NCBI GenBank assembly: GCA_036741235.1
Contig: DAINSQ010000222.1
Span: 1 to 6,357, forward strand
Direction of reading: 5' to 3'
Length of the DNA: 6,357 nt
Source: JABWBR01 sp036741235
GTDB taxonomy: Bacteria; Bacteroidota; Bacteroidia; Chitinophagales; Saprospiraceae
Made by a program: the position numbers and the translations under genes. The notes below the pieces were generated by a model. It saw only the letters and a list, made by a program, of their open reading frames with translations. It was not told the DNA's origin and did no database searches. This document shows, one piece after another, positions 1 through 6,302 of the stretch (within the stretch, counting starts at the first letter, position 1; each line of letters starts with the position of its first letter).

Positions 1-149
1 TAGGTTCTAGGTTGTAGGTTCTAGGTTGTAGGTTCTAGGTTGTAGGTTCTAGGTTCTATGTTCTATGTTCTGGTTTGACCTACAACTTACAACTTACAAC
101 CTACAACTTACAACCTACAACTTACAACTTACAACCTACAACCTACAAC
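1..149. repeat. Inverted array of heptanucleotide repeats
   Basis: Positions 1-70 are ten 7-bp units of TAGGTTC or TAGGTTG, with the two innermost drifting to TATGTTC. Positions 71-79 are a degenerate spacer. Positions 80-149 are ten units of CTACAAC or TTACAAC. The two arms are the same heptamer in opposite orientation (GTTGTAG against CTACAAC). Three left-arm units, at 11-17, 25-31 and 39-45, complement CTACAAC exactly, and most others differ by one base. The whole block could therefore fold into an imperfect hairpin with arms of about 70 bp. The left arm may continue past the window edge. The right arm runs into the TAG stop codon (149-151) of the minus-strand gene, so the array sits exactly at a 3' gene end. 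No open frame through it looks like a real protein. Its role is unknown; it could act as a transcription barrier, or be a repeat that expands by slippage. Confidence 0.93.
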
Positions 150-742
150 TACTTCCCCACCGCCGTCAGTTCGATGGCATTGCCGACGCGGCGGATATTG
201 ACAACATTTTCCTTGAGATTAAACAGGTAGGCTTTTACTTTTTCGAGTTCGACATAGCCGTCTTCGGGGCCGGCGGCCATGCTGCTATCGATATCCGTAG
301 CGCCGATGAGGCTGCTATCGATATCCGTAGCGCCGATGATAGCCAGGGATTGTCGGCGGCGGTTGTAGAAAATAGTCCACTGTGCACCGGCGGTTGTCAG
401 TTTGAGTACTTTGCCGCGTTTTTCCGAAGAACTGCTGTCATCAATAGTACTGACTGCGGTGACCTGCCCTTTGACAAGGCCGACATAAACGCCGTTGTCG
501 GAGTCGAGCGAAAAAGAGAAAGCCCTGCCCTCATCGATAAGGAAAAGCGTACGCATATCGGAGGAAAAAGCGACCGTATTGATCATAGTGGCTTTTTTTT
601 GAGTAACAGGTTTAGTTGGTTCAACCGTTCCGGGTATCGACTTATTGGCCACTTCGAAAGGGTTTTTGTTGTGAGATAGTTGTATGTACTGCTCAAAGGT
701 AACAAAAAGCGCATCAATAGCCCAAAATTTTGAGCATATCAT
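149..742 (-). CDS. Hypothetical protein downstream of the decarboxylase, with an internal 10-residue duplication
   Basis: I do not recognise this 197-residue protein. It has no signal peptide and no long hydrophobic segment, so it is probably cytoplasmic. Residues 30-52 are rich in Pro, Thr and Lys and look like a linker. Residues 53-130 alternate hydrophobic and polar residues in a way that suggests beta strands. A serine run lies at 103-106. Residues 136-145 and 146-155 are near-identical copies of IGATDIDSS followed by L or M. The ATG at 742 lies inside the decarboxylase gene, giving a 29-bp overlap and suggesting translational coupling. GTG at codon 31 and ATG at codon 53 are possible later starts. 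An A8 run (minus strand, 600-593) precedes codon 53, but the frame reads plausibly on both sides of it. The competing plus-strand frame runs into the heptamer array and was rejected. The gene ends exactly at that array. Confidence 0.68.
   Translation of the reverse strand: MICSKFWAIDALFVTFEQYIQLSHNKNPFEVANKSIPGTVEPTKPVTQKKATMINTVAFSSDMRTLFLIDEGRAFSFSLDSDNGVYVGLVKGQVTAVSTIDDSSSSEKRGKVLKLTTAGAQWTIFYNRRRQSLAIIGATDIDSSLIGATDIDSSMAAGPEDGYVELEKVKAYLFNLKENVVNIRRVGNAIELTAVGK
281..340. repeat. 30-bp tandem duplication inside a coding region
   Basis: Two adjacent 30-bp copies, 281-310 and 311-340, differ only at their last base (g against t). The period is a multiple of three, so the minus-strand reading frame is kept and a ten-residue block is doubled. 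The near-identity of the copies suggests a recent duplication. Confidence 0.95.
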
Positions 743-1454
743 CGGCAGATTGCTCCTCCTGGTACAACTCGTCGACGATATTGCCCTGGGCGTCTTTATA
801 AATCAGCACGTGTTTGGGTGATGGAATCAGGCAGTGTTTGATGCCGCCATAACCGCTGATGGAATCCTGATATGCGCCGGTATGGAAAAAGCCCAGGTAA
901 AGCGGTTCTTCATCGTTGGGGTCGATAGAAGGCAGATAGACCTGGCTTTCATGGACCTCCGAGTTGTAATAGTCGGAGTTATCGCAGGTCAGCCCGCCGA
1001 TATTCACGCGGCGATAATCTTTATGCCATTTATTCACCGGCAGCAGAATAAAACGTTCGCCGATACCCCAGGCGTCGGGCAGGCAAGTCATCAGGGAGTT
1101 GTCGACCATATACCACACCTCGGCGTCGTTTTGCTGTTTTTGGGCCAACACCGAAAAGATGGTAGCGCCGCTTTCGCCCACGGTATATTTGCCGAATTCG
1201 GTGTAGATATCGGGTTCGCGAACGCCTTCCTCCTCGCATTCGGAGAGGATAAGGTTCACGATTTCTTTGATCATATACTTATAATCAAATTCAAAGCCCA
1301 GCGAATTGCGGATGGGCATTCCCCCGCCGATATTGATTCCCGTCAATTCGGGGCAATTGCGTTTTACTTCGCAATACAGTTTAATCACCTTCTTGAGTTC
1401 GCCCCAATAGTAGAGAGCATCCCGGATGCCGGTATCAACAAAGAAGTGAAGCAT
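714..1454 (-). CDS. Arginine decarboxylase-like protein (fold III, PLP), C-terminal part after an in-frame stop
   Basis: This is the second half of a PLP-dependent fold-III (alanine racemase-like) decarboxylase, probably a biosynthetic arginine decarboxylase that makes agmatine for polyamine synthesis. Numbered from the ATG at 1454, it carries the glycine-rich phosphate-binding loop INIGGG (41-45), a TEFG motif (85-88) where the family's EPGR-like segment falls, the catalytic-cysteine motif GLTCDNSD (154-161, C157) and GAYQ (193-196). It ends in MLKILGY, a C-terminus I recall from Bacteroidota homologues. It is in the same frame as the upstream half, separated only by the TAA codon and two further codons. 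The ATG at 1454 is an internal Met of the full-length protein (the MLHFF segment). It could serve as a reinitiation start 6 nt after the stop, but no ribosome-binding site is evident. On its own this piece lacks the PLP lysine. The 3' end overlaps the next gene by 29 bp. Confidence 0.85.
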   Translation of the reverse strand: MLHFFVDTGIRDALYYWGELKKVIKLYCEVKRNCPELTGINIGGGMPIRNSLGFEFDYKYMIKEIVNLILSECEEEGVREPDIYTEFGKYTVGESGATIFSVLAQKQQNDAEVWYMVDNSLMTCLPDAWGIGERFILLPVNKWHKDYRRVNIGGLTCDNSDYYNSEVHESQVYLPSIDPNDEEPLYLGFFHTGAYQDSISGYGGIKHCLIPSPKHVLIYKDAQGNIVDELYQEEQSADDMLKILGY

Positions 1455-1460
1455 TATGGG

Positions 1461-1463
1461 TTA
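1461..1463 (-). other. In-frame TAA interrupting the decarboxylase gene
   Basis: The minus strand reads Asn-Pro-Lys-Phe-TAA-Pro-Ile-Met-Leu-His-Phe-Phe with no change of frame. In the homologues I recall, this stretch is continuous (NPKF, three residues, then MLHFF), with Glu or Lys at the stop position. GAA, AAA or CAA would each become TAA by a single substitution. Possible explanations are a recent nonsense mutation, a sequencing or assembly error, stop-codon readthrough, or a real split into two chains. Confidence 0.9.
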
Positions 1464-2111
1464 AAACTTGGGGTTGGAGGCCACCTTTTCCTGATAAAAC
1501 TTGAGCACATCGGCGTTGCGGATGCCCAGCCGGGAGGTATAAAATTCGAAATTGGGTTCTTCTTCGGTAGCCACCCGAATTCCGATATTACATTGCCCTT
1601 TGACATGGGCTTCGTAGTACTCGATCTCCTTCATATTATCGAGTACGGGGATCACATTGTTGAAGCCGTCGTTGATCAGTCCGACGATCTTTTCGAGGTA
1701 GTTGACGGGTTTGAAGCCGTTGCAAACAATAATGATATCCTTATCGATTTTGCCTTTTTCGTAGAGGCGGCGTATCAGATCGATATCAAAAGCCGAAGAC
1801 GTTTCGAGTTGTACATCGTGGCGCACTACTTCATTGAGCACATAGCTAAAGTGGCAGCTTTTCGTGCAATAGCAATAGTAGTATTCGCCGTTGTACCCCA
1901 GCGATTTCATCGCGCGGTTGAACAGATTCCTTGCCCTTTTGATCTGAGAACCGATTTTAGGCAGGTAAGTAATTTTCATGGGCGTGCCGTATTTCCTGAT
2001 AAGATGGATCAGCGGTACGCCGTTGAAAACCAAATACTCATTGTCAATATCAAATCCTTCTTGTGGAAAATAAAAGGTTTGATCAATGAGGTCGAAGTAT
2101 TTGTTGGTCAC
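1461..2111 (-). CDS. Arginine decarboxylase-like protein (fold III, PLP), N-terminal part ending at an in-frame stop
   Basis: This is the first half (216 aa) of the same PLP-dependent fold-III decarboxylase. Lys84, in the CTKSCHF segment, sits where the PLP Schiff-base lysine of the family belongs. ETSSAFDID (about 104-112) and FYTSRLGIR (about 190-198) are further barrel motifs that match what I recall of the short Bacteroidota arginine decarboxylases of about 465 aa. These differ from the classical SpeA of about 630 aa. The start is GTG at 2111: an in-frame stop lies at 2132-2130, and no ATG falls between. Translation ends at TAA 1463-1461, in the middle of the predicted TIM barrel, so this piece alone should not be active. 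Read across that stop, the frame gives 465 codons, the normal family length. Arginine rather than another basic or diamino acid as substrate is inferred from family resemblance only. Confidence 0.87.
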   Translation of the reverse strand: MTNKYFDLIDQTFYFPQEGFDIDNEYLVFNGVPLIHLIRKYGTPMKITYLPKIGSQIKRARNLFNRAMKSLGYNGEYYYCYCTKSCHFSYVLNEVVRHDVQLETSSAFDIDLIRRLYEKGKIDKDIIIVCNGFKPVNYLEKIVGLINDGFNNVIPVLDNMKEIEYYEAHVKGQCNIGIRVATEEEPNFEFYTSRLGIRNADVLKFYQEKVASNPKF

Positions 2112-2189
2112 TTCCGAGTGAGTTAATGGTTAAACAAAAGCATGAACCCCAGAGCGACGCATGCCACGAAGGCTTTGTCAAAACGTTGG

Positions 2190-2197
2190 CAAAAGTA
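2190..2197 (-). promoter_or_regulatory. Putative Bacteroidota -7 promoter box for the decarboxylase
   Basis: The minus strand reads TACTTTTG, an exact match to the Bacteroidota -7 consensus TAnnTTTG, about 79 bp upstream of the GTG start. I see no well-spaced -33 TTTG, although the upstream DNA is T-rich. Transcription would start near 2183 and leave a leader of about 72 nt. Confidence 0.45.
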
Positions 2198-2200
2198 TTC

Positions 2201-2228
2201 AAAAAAACAAGTATTTTAATATTGTTTT
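2201..2228 (-). terminator. Weak AT-only hairpin with T-tract after the cytochrome-domain gene
   Basis: On the minus strand, AAAACAA (2228-2222), an 11-nt loop and TTGTTTT (2210-2204) are followed by three more T, about 25 bp past the stop codon of the 789-aa protein. The placement and T-run suit a terminator, but the stem has only one G:C pair per arm, so it would be weak. It also overlaps the upstream part of the decarboxylase promoter. Confidence 0.3.
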
Positions 2229-2252
2229 GAAAATCTGTGAAAAGTAATGCGA

Positions 2253-4622
2253 TTAACTTTTAACCAATGCCTCATCGAGGTTGTACAATAGCTGGGCGCA
2301 TAACATCAGTGCGGCATGCCGGGCGGGGTCAATTTGCTGCCTGGGCAGCGGGTAATTGCCCGTTGCCAGGAGCCTCAAAGCCTTCTTTGGTTCGGTCTTG
2401 AAGCGTTGACGAGCGGTGTTGAAATAGACGGTGAGTTCCTTAATTTCTTTATTGCTGGATGGCCGCAGGAGAATACGCAGGAATAGTTGTTTTAAAGCAG
2501 CCGGATCTTCGGGATATGCGCTGACAATTTCCTGCGCCAACACGCGGGATGCTTCCATGACTTGAACGTCGTTTTGCATGGCCAGCGCCTGCAGCGGCGT
2601 ATTGGTTTTCTGACGGCGCACCTCGCAATTGTCGCGTGTGGGAGCGTCAAAAAGTGTCATTACCGGATGTGGAAGCGTGCGTTTCCAAAAGGTATAAAGC
2701 GAGCGTCGATAGAGATCAGCGCCTGTATCTTGCACGTAAGTGGTAAGTATCCCCCTGTTTTCCCCTGCATTGGTTTCTTCCCATAGTCCCGGCGGCTGAT
2801 AAGGTTTGACGCTGGGGCCGCCTATTTCGCGGTTCAGCAATCCGCTGGTGGCCAGCACATAATCGCGCAGTATTTCAGCCGGCATGCGGTGACGGGGGCC
2901 GTGCGACAGGAAGCGATTTTCGGGGTCTTGCGCGCGCGCTTTTTCGCTGATGCGCGACGACTGCCGGTACGTAGCCGACAAAACGATTTGGCGCATCATT
3001 TTTTTGATATCCCAGCCTTTGTCCATAAAATCCACCGCCAGCCAATCTAGAAGTTCGGGATGAGTCGGCAGCGCGCCCTGATTGCCGAAATCTTCGACCG
3101 TGCGCACGAGTCCTTGCCCGAACAACATTGCCCAAAGGCGATTGACGTATACGCGCGCGGTCAGCGGGTGGTCGGAGCTTGTCAACCATTGCGCCAGGCC
3201 CAGGCGGTTGCCGGGCCATTTCCGGCTGTAGGGTGCGATAACGGATGGGGCTACCGGCTTCACCGGACGGTCGGGACTGTCGTAGTTGCCTCTTTTGAGC
3301 ACAAAGGTCGGCCTCGGCATTGAATCATTCATGACCATCACCCGCACAACGCCGGTATCTCGTTTATTGATAAACTGCAGAATGCTTGTTACGTCAGCAT
3401 CGGAGATGGGCATTGCGGGCGCATCGGCATAATTGCGGGCGGCGGCGGCCTGTACGGCGTCCATTTGGAGGCCTTTTTCGGCTACATTATTGAAAAAGGC
3501 GTAGAGCCCGTAGTAGTCTTCCTGGGTAAAGGGGTCGTATTTGTGATCGTGGCATTTGGCGCATTCCAGCGTGATGCCGAGTATCGATTTGCCGAGCGTA
3601 TTGGCGCGGTCGGCCACATACGATGAGCGGTATTCTTCATCGATCACCCCGCCTTCTTGCGTAATGGGATGATTTCGGTTGAAGCCGGTGGCGAGAATTT
3701 GGGCTTTAGAGGCATTGGGCATCAGGTCGCCGGCGAGTTGCCAGGTGAGAAACTGGTTGTAGGGCAGATTGGAATTAAAGGCGTGAATCACCCAATCGCG
3801 CCAGGGCCACATTGAGCGGTAGCTGTCATCCTGGTAACCGTGGCTATCGGCGTATCGGGCCGCGTCGAGCCATTCCAGGGCCATTCTTTCGCCGTAGGCC
3901 CTGGAGGCTAGCAGAGAATCTACCCGTTTTTCGTAGGCATCCGGGGAGGTGTCTTTGATAAATGCGTCAACCTGTGCAGGTGTAGGGGGCAGGCCGGTGA
4001 GGTCAAGACTTACCCGGCGCAGCAAGGTAACACGATCGGCTTCGGGGGCGGGCGACCAGCCTTTTTGTTCGAGGCGTTGTAAAACAAAGTTATCGATGGG
4101 CGACCGGGGCCACCTGGCATTGCGCACTTCGGGCGGCTTTGCTTTGGCAGGCGGGATGAAAGCCCAATGTGGCTTGTAAACTGCGCCCTGCCTGATCCAT
4201 TTTTCCAAAACCGCTTTTTCGTATTCGTTCAGCGAGAGTTTGCTATCGGGCGGCGGCATTACTTCTAGCGGGTCATCGTGGCGAATGCGGCGTATTAACT
4301 CACTTTGCTCAGGTTTGCCGGGCACGATGGCAAAAGCGCCGGGGTGTTCGGGTAGTTCGGCCAAAGCGTCGCTGGCAACATCAAGGCGCAGCCCTGCTTC
4401 GCGTTTGTTGGCATCGGGGCCGTGGCAGGCAAAACACTTATCGGCCAAAACAGGCTTGACGTGAAAGTTGAAGTCGACCAGGGCGGGCAAAGATTCTCCA
4501 TCAGCCTCCCCTGCAACAGGGTCCGGATTGGCGCAAAAATCAAGCGCGGTTATGAGGCAAAGCGCAGCGCAGATTGGAAAAAAAAACCGGACCATAGCCA
4601 GGGTAAAATTGTATGGGGACAT
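2253..4622 (-). CDS. Exported PSCyt1-DUF1549-DUF1553 (PSD1) cytochrome-domain protein
   Basis: This is a 789-aa exported protein of the 'planctomycete cytochrome' family. An N-terminal hydrophobic signal (about residues 11-29) is followed by PSCyt1 at about 48-150, with haem motif CFACH (63-67) and MPPP at 122-125, a candidate axial-Met site. DUF1549/PSCyt2 spans about 172-385 and contains SLDLTGLPPTP, ARYADSHGYQ and a second haem-like motif CAKCHDH (354-360). A short link carrying the family's PTFVLKRGNYD (438-448) leads to DUF1553/PSD1 at about 471-740, with ARVYVNRLW and NTPLQAL. The biochemical role of the family is not settled; an envelope redox function, possibly linked to polysaccharide use, is inference. 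It lies toward the short end for the family and lacks the large middle insertion many members have. The usual DUF1501 partner is absent here. Start choice is between ATG 4622 and ATG 4595, and both keep the signal. Cys30 is a poor lipobox (LDFC). Confidence 0.93.
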   Translation of the reverse strand: MSPYNFTLAMVRFFFPICAALCLITALDFCANPDPVAGEADGESLPALVDFNFHVKPVLADKCFACHGPDANKREAGLRLDVASDALAELPEHPGAFAIVPGKPEQSELIRRIRHDDPLEVMPPPDSKLSLNEYEKAVLEKWIRQGAVYKPHWAFIPPAKAKPPEVRNARWPRSPIDNFVLQRLEQKGWSPAPEADRVTLLRRVSLDLTGLPPTPAQVDAFIKDTSPDAYEKRVDSLLASRAYGERMALEWLDAARYADSHGYQDDSYRSMWPWRDWVIHAFNSNLPYNQFLTWQLAGDLMPNASKAQILATGFNRNHPITQEGGVIDEEYRSSYVADRANTLGKSILGITLECAKCHDHKYDPFTQEDYYGLYAFFNNVAEKGLQMDAVQAAAARNYADAPAMPISDADVTSILQFINKRDTGVVRVMVMNDSMPRPTFVLKRGNYDSPDRPVKPVAPSVIAPYSRKWPGNRLGLAQWLTSSDHPLTARVYVNRLWAMLFGQGLVRTVEDFGNQGALPTHPELLDWLAVDFMDKGWDIKKMMRQIVLSATYRQSSRISEKARAQDPENRFLSHGPRHRMPAEILRDYVLATSGLLNREIGGPSVKPYQPPGLWEETNAGENRGILTTYVQDTGADLYRRSLYTFWKRTLPHPVMTLFDAPTRDNCEVRRQKTNTPLQALAMQNDVQVMEASRVLAQEIVSAYPEDPAALKQLFLRILLRPSSNKEIKELTVYFNTARQRFKTEPKKALRLLATGNYPLPRQQIDPARHAALMLCAQLLYNLDEALVKS

Positions 4623-4659
4623 GGAGAATGAAAAATTTATATTGAATTCTTCATTCTCC
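4623..4659. other. Hairpin directly before the cytochrome-domain gene start
   Basis: GGAGAATGAA (4623-4632) and TTCATTCTCC (4650-4659) are perfect 10-bp inverted repeats. After one mismatch, AATT pairs again inside, leaving a short AT-rich loop. The structure fills most of the 57-bp gap after the rlpA-like gene and ends one base before ATG 4622. It lacks a T-tract on the minus strand, so a classical terminator is unlikely. Control of translation, RNA processing between the two genes, or a protein-binding site are alternatives. Confidence 0.7.
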
Positions 4660-4679
4660 TTATCTCCCGGGCTGCATTG

Positions 4680-5447
4680 TTATAATTCCATCACAAAACC
4701 TTTGATCTTGTATTTTTTGATCAGGCTTTTGTTATAGCCGTCGGCGCTGGTTTGGGTATCGAATGGGCCGAGAACCACGCGATAGGGGGTTTTGGTATTT
4801 GCCTTATTTACATTGATCAGCAAATTATTAAAACCCTTCTTTTTGAGTTCGTCGATACGGCGTTCGGCGTTTACCAGGTCGGCATAGGCGCCGATTTGTA
4901 CGCCGTAGCCTTTACTGATTGGTTTGAGTACTTCTGCGCGGTAAGTGCCGTCGGTAACGGGCAAGGCAGTGGTTTTGGTTACCGTGCCGCCTTTGGCAGT
5001 CAATTGTTTATCAAGTTCTTTAGGCGTTGTAGTTGATTTGGGCTGGACTGATTTTCCGCAGCAGGGTTTGCCGTCGCCCAGGGTAAGCAATTCCACCATC
5101 ACTTTCACATGGCCGTCGCGGATCATATCGATGCGTTCGGCGGCGGCGCGAGAGAGGTCTATCACATGGCCTTTGCCTTTGGCACAGGCGACGCAGCAAT
5201 CGTTGATGCGCACGGTAACAGATTCGTCGTTATCGAGGCGTGTTACGCGCACGATAGAACCGACGGGCAGGCTGCCGTGGGCGCCGGTGAGGGCTTCTTT
5301 GTCGTAGCGCTCGCCGCTGGAGGTCGTTCGTCCGTGCAATTTATCAGCATAGTAACTGGCGAGGCCCGTTTCGGCATATTGTGCCTGTACCAGGCTTGTT
5401 GTTGCAAATAATAACCCTGCTAGCAGGAATAGATTTTTCTTCAACAT
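4680..5447 (-). CDS. rlpA: RlpA-like double-psi beta-barrel protein with SPOR domain
   Basis: This is a predicted 255-aa exported protein that binds and possibly cleaves peptidoglycan. RlpA proteins are lytic transglycosylases acting on denuded glycan at division septa, and SPOR domains recruit them there. The start chosen is ATG 5447, which opens a clear signal peptide (Lys-Lys, a hydrophobic core, cleavage after VQA). In-frame ATGs at 5474 and 5507 would place charged, Pro-rich sequence ahead of it. The barrel covers about residues 26-120: GLASYYADKLHGRTTSSGE, then LTGAHGSLP and VRIND. The residues that align with RlpA active-site Glu, His and Asp are all present (E46, H57, D83). After IND the usual Arg-Gly is replaced by CCVAC (84-88), and another Cys pair lies at 129-130. 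A Lys/Thr-rich linker follows, then a SPOR domain at about 180-255 (GYGVQIGAY, YRVVLGPF). Lytic activity is unproven for this variant. Confidence 0.9.
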   Translation of the reverse strand: MLKKNLFLLAGLLFATTSLVQAQYAETGLASYYADKLHGRTTSSGERYDKEALTGAHGSLPVGSIVRVTRLDNDESVTVRINDCCVACAKGKGHVIDLSRAAAERIDMIRDGHVKVMVELLTLGDGKPCCGKSVQPKSTTTPKELDKQLTAKGGTVTKTTALPVTDGTYRAEVLKPISKGYGVQIGAYADLVNAERRIDELKKKGFNNLLINVNKANTKTPYRVVLGPFDTQTSADGYNKSLIKKYKIKGFVMEL

Positions 5448-5495
5448 GATGTTTTGTGTTTTAGGAATGCTCATGGCGCCGCTTGGGCGGTGAGG

Positions 5496-5505
5496 CAAAA
5501 TATTC
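5496..5505 (-). promoter_or_regulatory. Possible -7-like box for the rlpA-like gene
   Basis: The minus strand reads GAATATTTTG, one base short of the TAnnTTTG spacing, about 50 bp upstream of ATG 5447. A start site just downstream would exclude ATG 5507 and agrees with the signal-peptide start. The match is imperfect and no clear -33 box is seen. Confidence 0.22.
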
Positions 5506-5584
5506 AACGCGAATTTCGTTCAGGCAAGGTATAACATTTTGTAATAATATGCAACACAGTGATGCCGAAATTAGGGTAACAGCA

Positions 5585-5592
5585 TAACTTTG
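5585..5592 (+). promoter_or_regulatory. Putative Bacteroidota -7 promoter box for the secreted-protein gene
   Basis: TAACTTTG matches the TAnnTTTG consensus exactly and lies 74 bp before ATG 5667. No TTTG is found at the expected -33 distance; the nearest, at 5538-5541, is too far away. The predicted transcript start would fall inside the small hairpin at 5593-5609. Confidence 0.4.
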
Positions 5593-5609
5593 AGCCTGTT
5601 TTTCAGGCT
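5593..5609 (+). other. Small hairpin at the predicted transcript start
   Basis: AGCCTG (5593-5598) and CAGGCT (5604-5609) are perfect 6-bp inverted repeats around a TTTTT loop. There is no T-tract after it on the plus strand. It could be a 5'-end stabilising stem, an operator, or chance. Confidence 0.4.
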
Positions 5610-5666
5610 GTCCTGTAATGATTAAACAACTATGGTATTAATAGTCAACACAAATAAAACAACTGC

Positions 5667-6302
5667 ATGAAAACCTCATTATTTGCCTTGGTCCTGCTTT
5701 TACCGGCAACCGTAACTGGTATCAAAGCCCAGAATGCTGTAATCAGCAAACTGGATTTTACCGTACAAAACACGCTTGATGTCGATTTTTGGGACGACAA
5801 CAGCGCAATTTTCAAGTACGAGACCGCCGACAAACAGGTCAAAACGGCGCGAACTGTTGACACCCTGTTTTCATACGCCCAGAATATGATCGAAAAGAAA
5901 CTGAAAATCGATCTCGACAAAAAAACGGTAGCCGCAGACAGTAAACTGGCCGGATTGGGCAAAATGACGGGTTTTCCCAACGAAAAAATCAAAGACGCAG
6001 TAGCTTCAGGCAAATACGACAAATACCTGGATATGAACATACAAATCGTATCGGGAGGTTCAACGACTACGTCCAGCGGCCCTTTTGCCAAAAAGAAGCA
6101 AAAAGTGGATATGATCGTAGAGATGACAGTGTACGATACAAAAGGAAAGGAAACCGCGCATTACAAAAAGCGCACCAGGATGGACGAAGTAAAAACGTCA
6201 ACCAGCCTTTTCGGATTCAGCAATGAAGCCACCCTTACGGGCAATGAAGTATTTGCCTTATTCGTCGAGGCATTGGATAATGCGTTGGCTTCAAAAAAGT
6301 AA
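5667..6302 (+). CDS. Hypothetical secreted protein
   Basis: I do not recognise the family of this 211-aa protein. Residues 1-21 form a typical signal peptide (Lys2, hydrophobic LFALVLLLP, cleavage probably after IKA). No lipobox cysteine is present, and the mature protein has no cysteine at all. The mature part is rich in Lys and Asp, with predicted alternating strands and helices. A Ser/Thr/Gly-rich loop (about 129-138) precedes a Lys-rich patch (142-146). The segment 147-171 (VDMIVEMTVYDTKGKET and on) reads like paired beta strands, and the C-terminus (193-211) like a helix. A periplasmic or surface location is likely. The ATG is preceded by an A-rich stretch without a Shine-Dalgarno site, the common Bacteroidota pattern. 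The gene stands alone on the plus strand, divergent from the rlpA-like gene, with about 220 bp between the two starts. Nothing nearby suggests a specific role. Confidence 0.8.
   Translation: MKTSLFALVLLLPATVTGIKAQNAVISKLDFTVQNTLDVDFWDDNSAIFKYETADKQVKTARTVDTLFSYAQNMIEKKLKIDLDKKTVAADSKLAGLGKMTGFPNEKIKDAVASGKYDKYLDMNIQIVSGGSTTTSSGPFAKKKQKVDMIVEMTVYDTKGKETAHYKKRTRMDEVKTSTSLFGFSNEATLTGNEVFALFVEALDNALASKK

Noticed and set aside
1..149. CRISPR array
   Set aside because: Units are 7 bp with no spacers, and the two halves are inverted. No cas genes are present.
593..600. Run of eight T (A8 on the minus strand) as a frameshift site in the 197-aa gene
   Set aside because: The frame looks coherent on both sides of the run, so nothing requires slippage there.
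65..679. Plus-strand open frame of 204 codons opposite the 197-aa gene
   Set aside because: Its first 30 or so residues are translated heptamer repeat, and the rest lacks protein-like character. The minus frame fits the direction and spacing of the neighbouring genes.
834..2126. Plus-strand open frame of 430 codons opposite the decarboxylase
   Set aside because: The minus strand carries the recognisable decarboxylase motifs. The antisense frame shows no domain and is a by-product of codon use. It being unbroken across 1461-1463 says nothing about the sense stop.
4640..4654. Five-codon mini-frame on the minus strand within the hairpin as a leader peptide
   Set aside because: It is too short to tell from chance, and nothing in its codons suggests attenuation.
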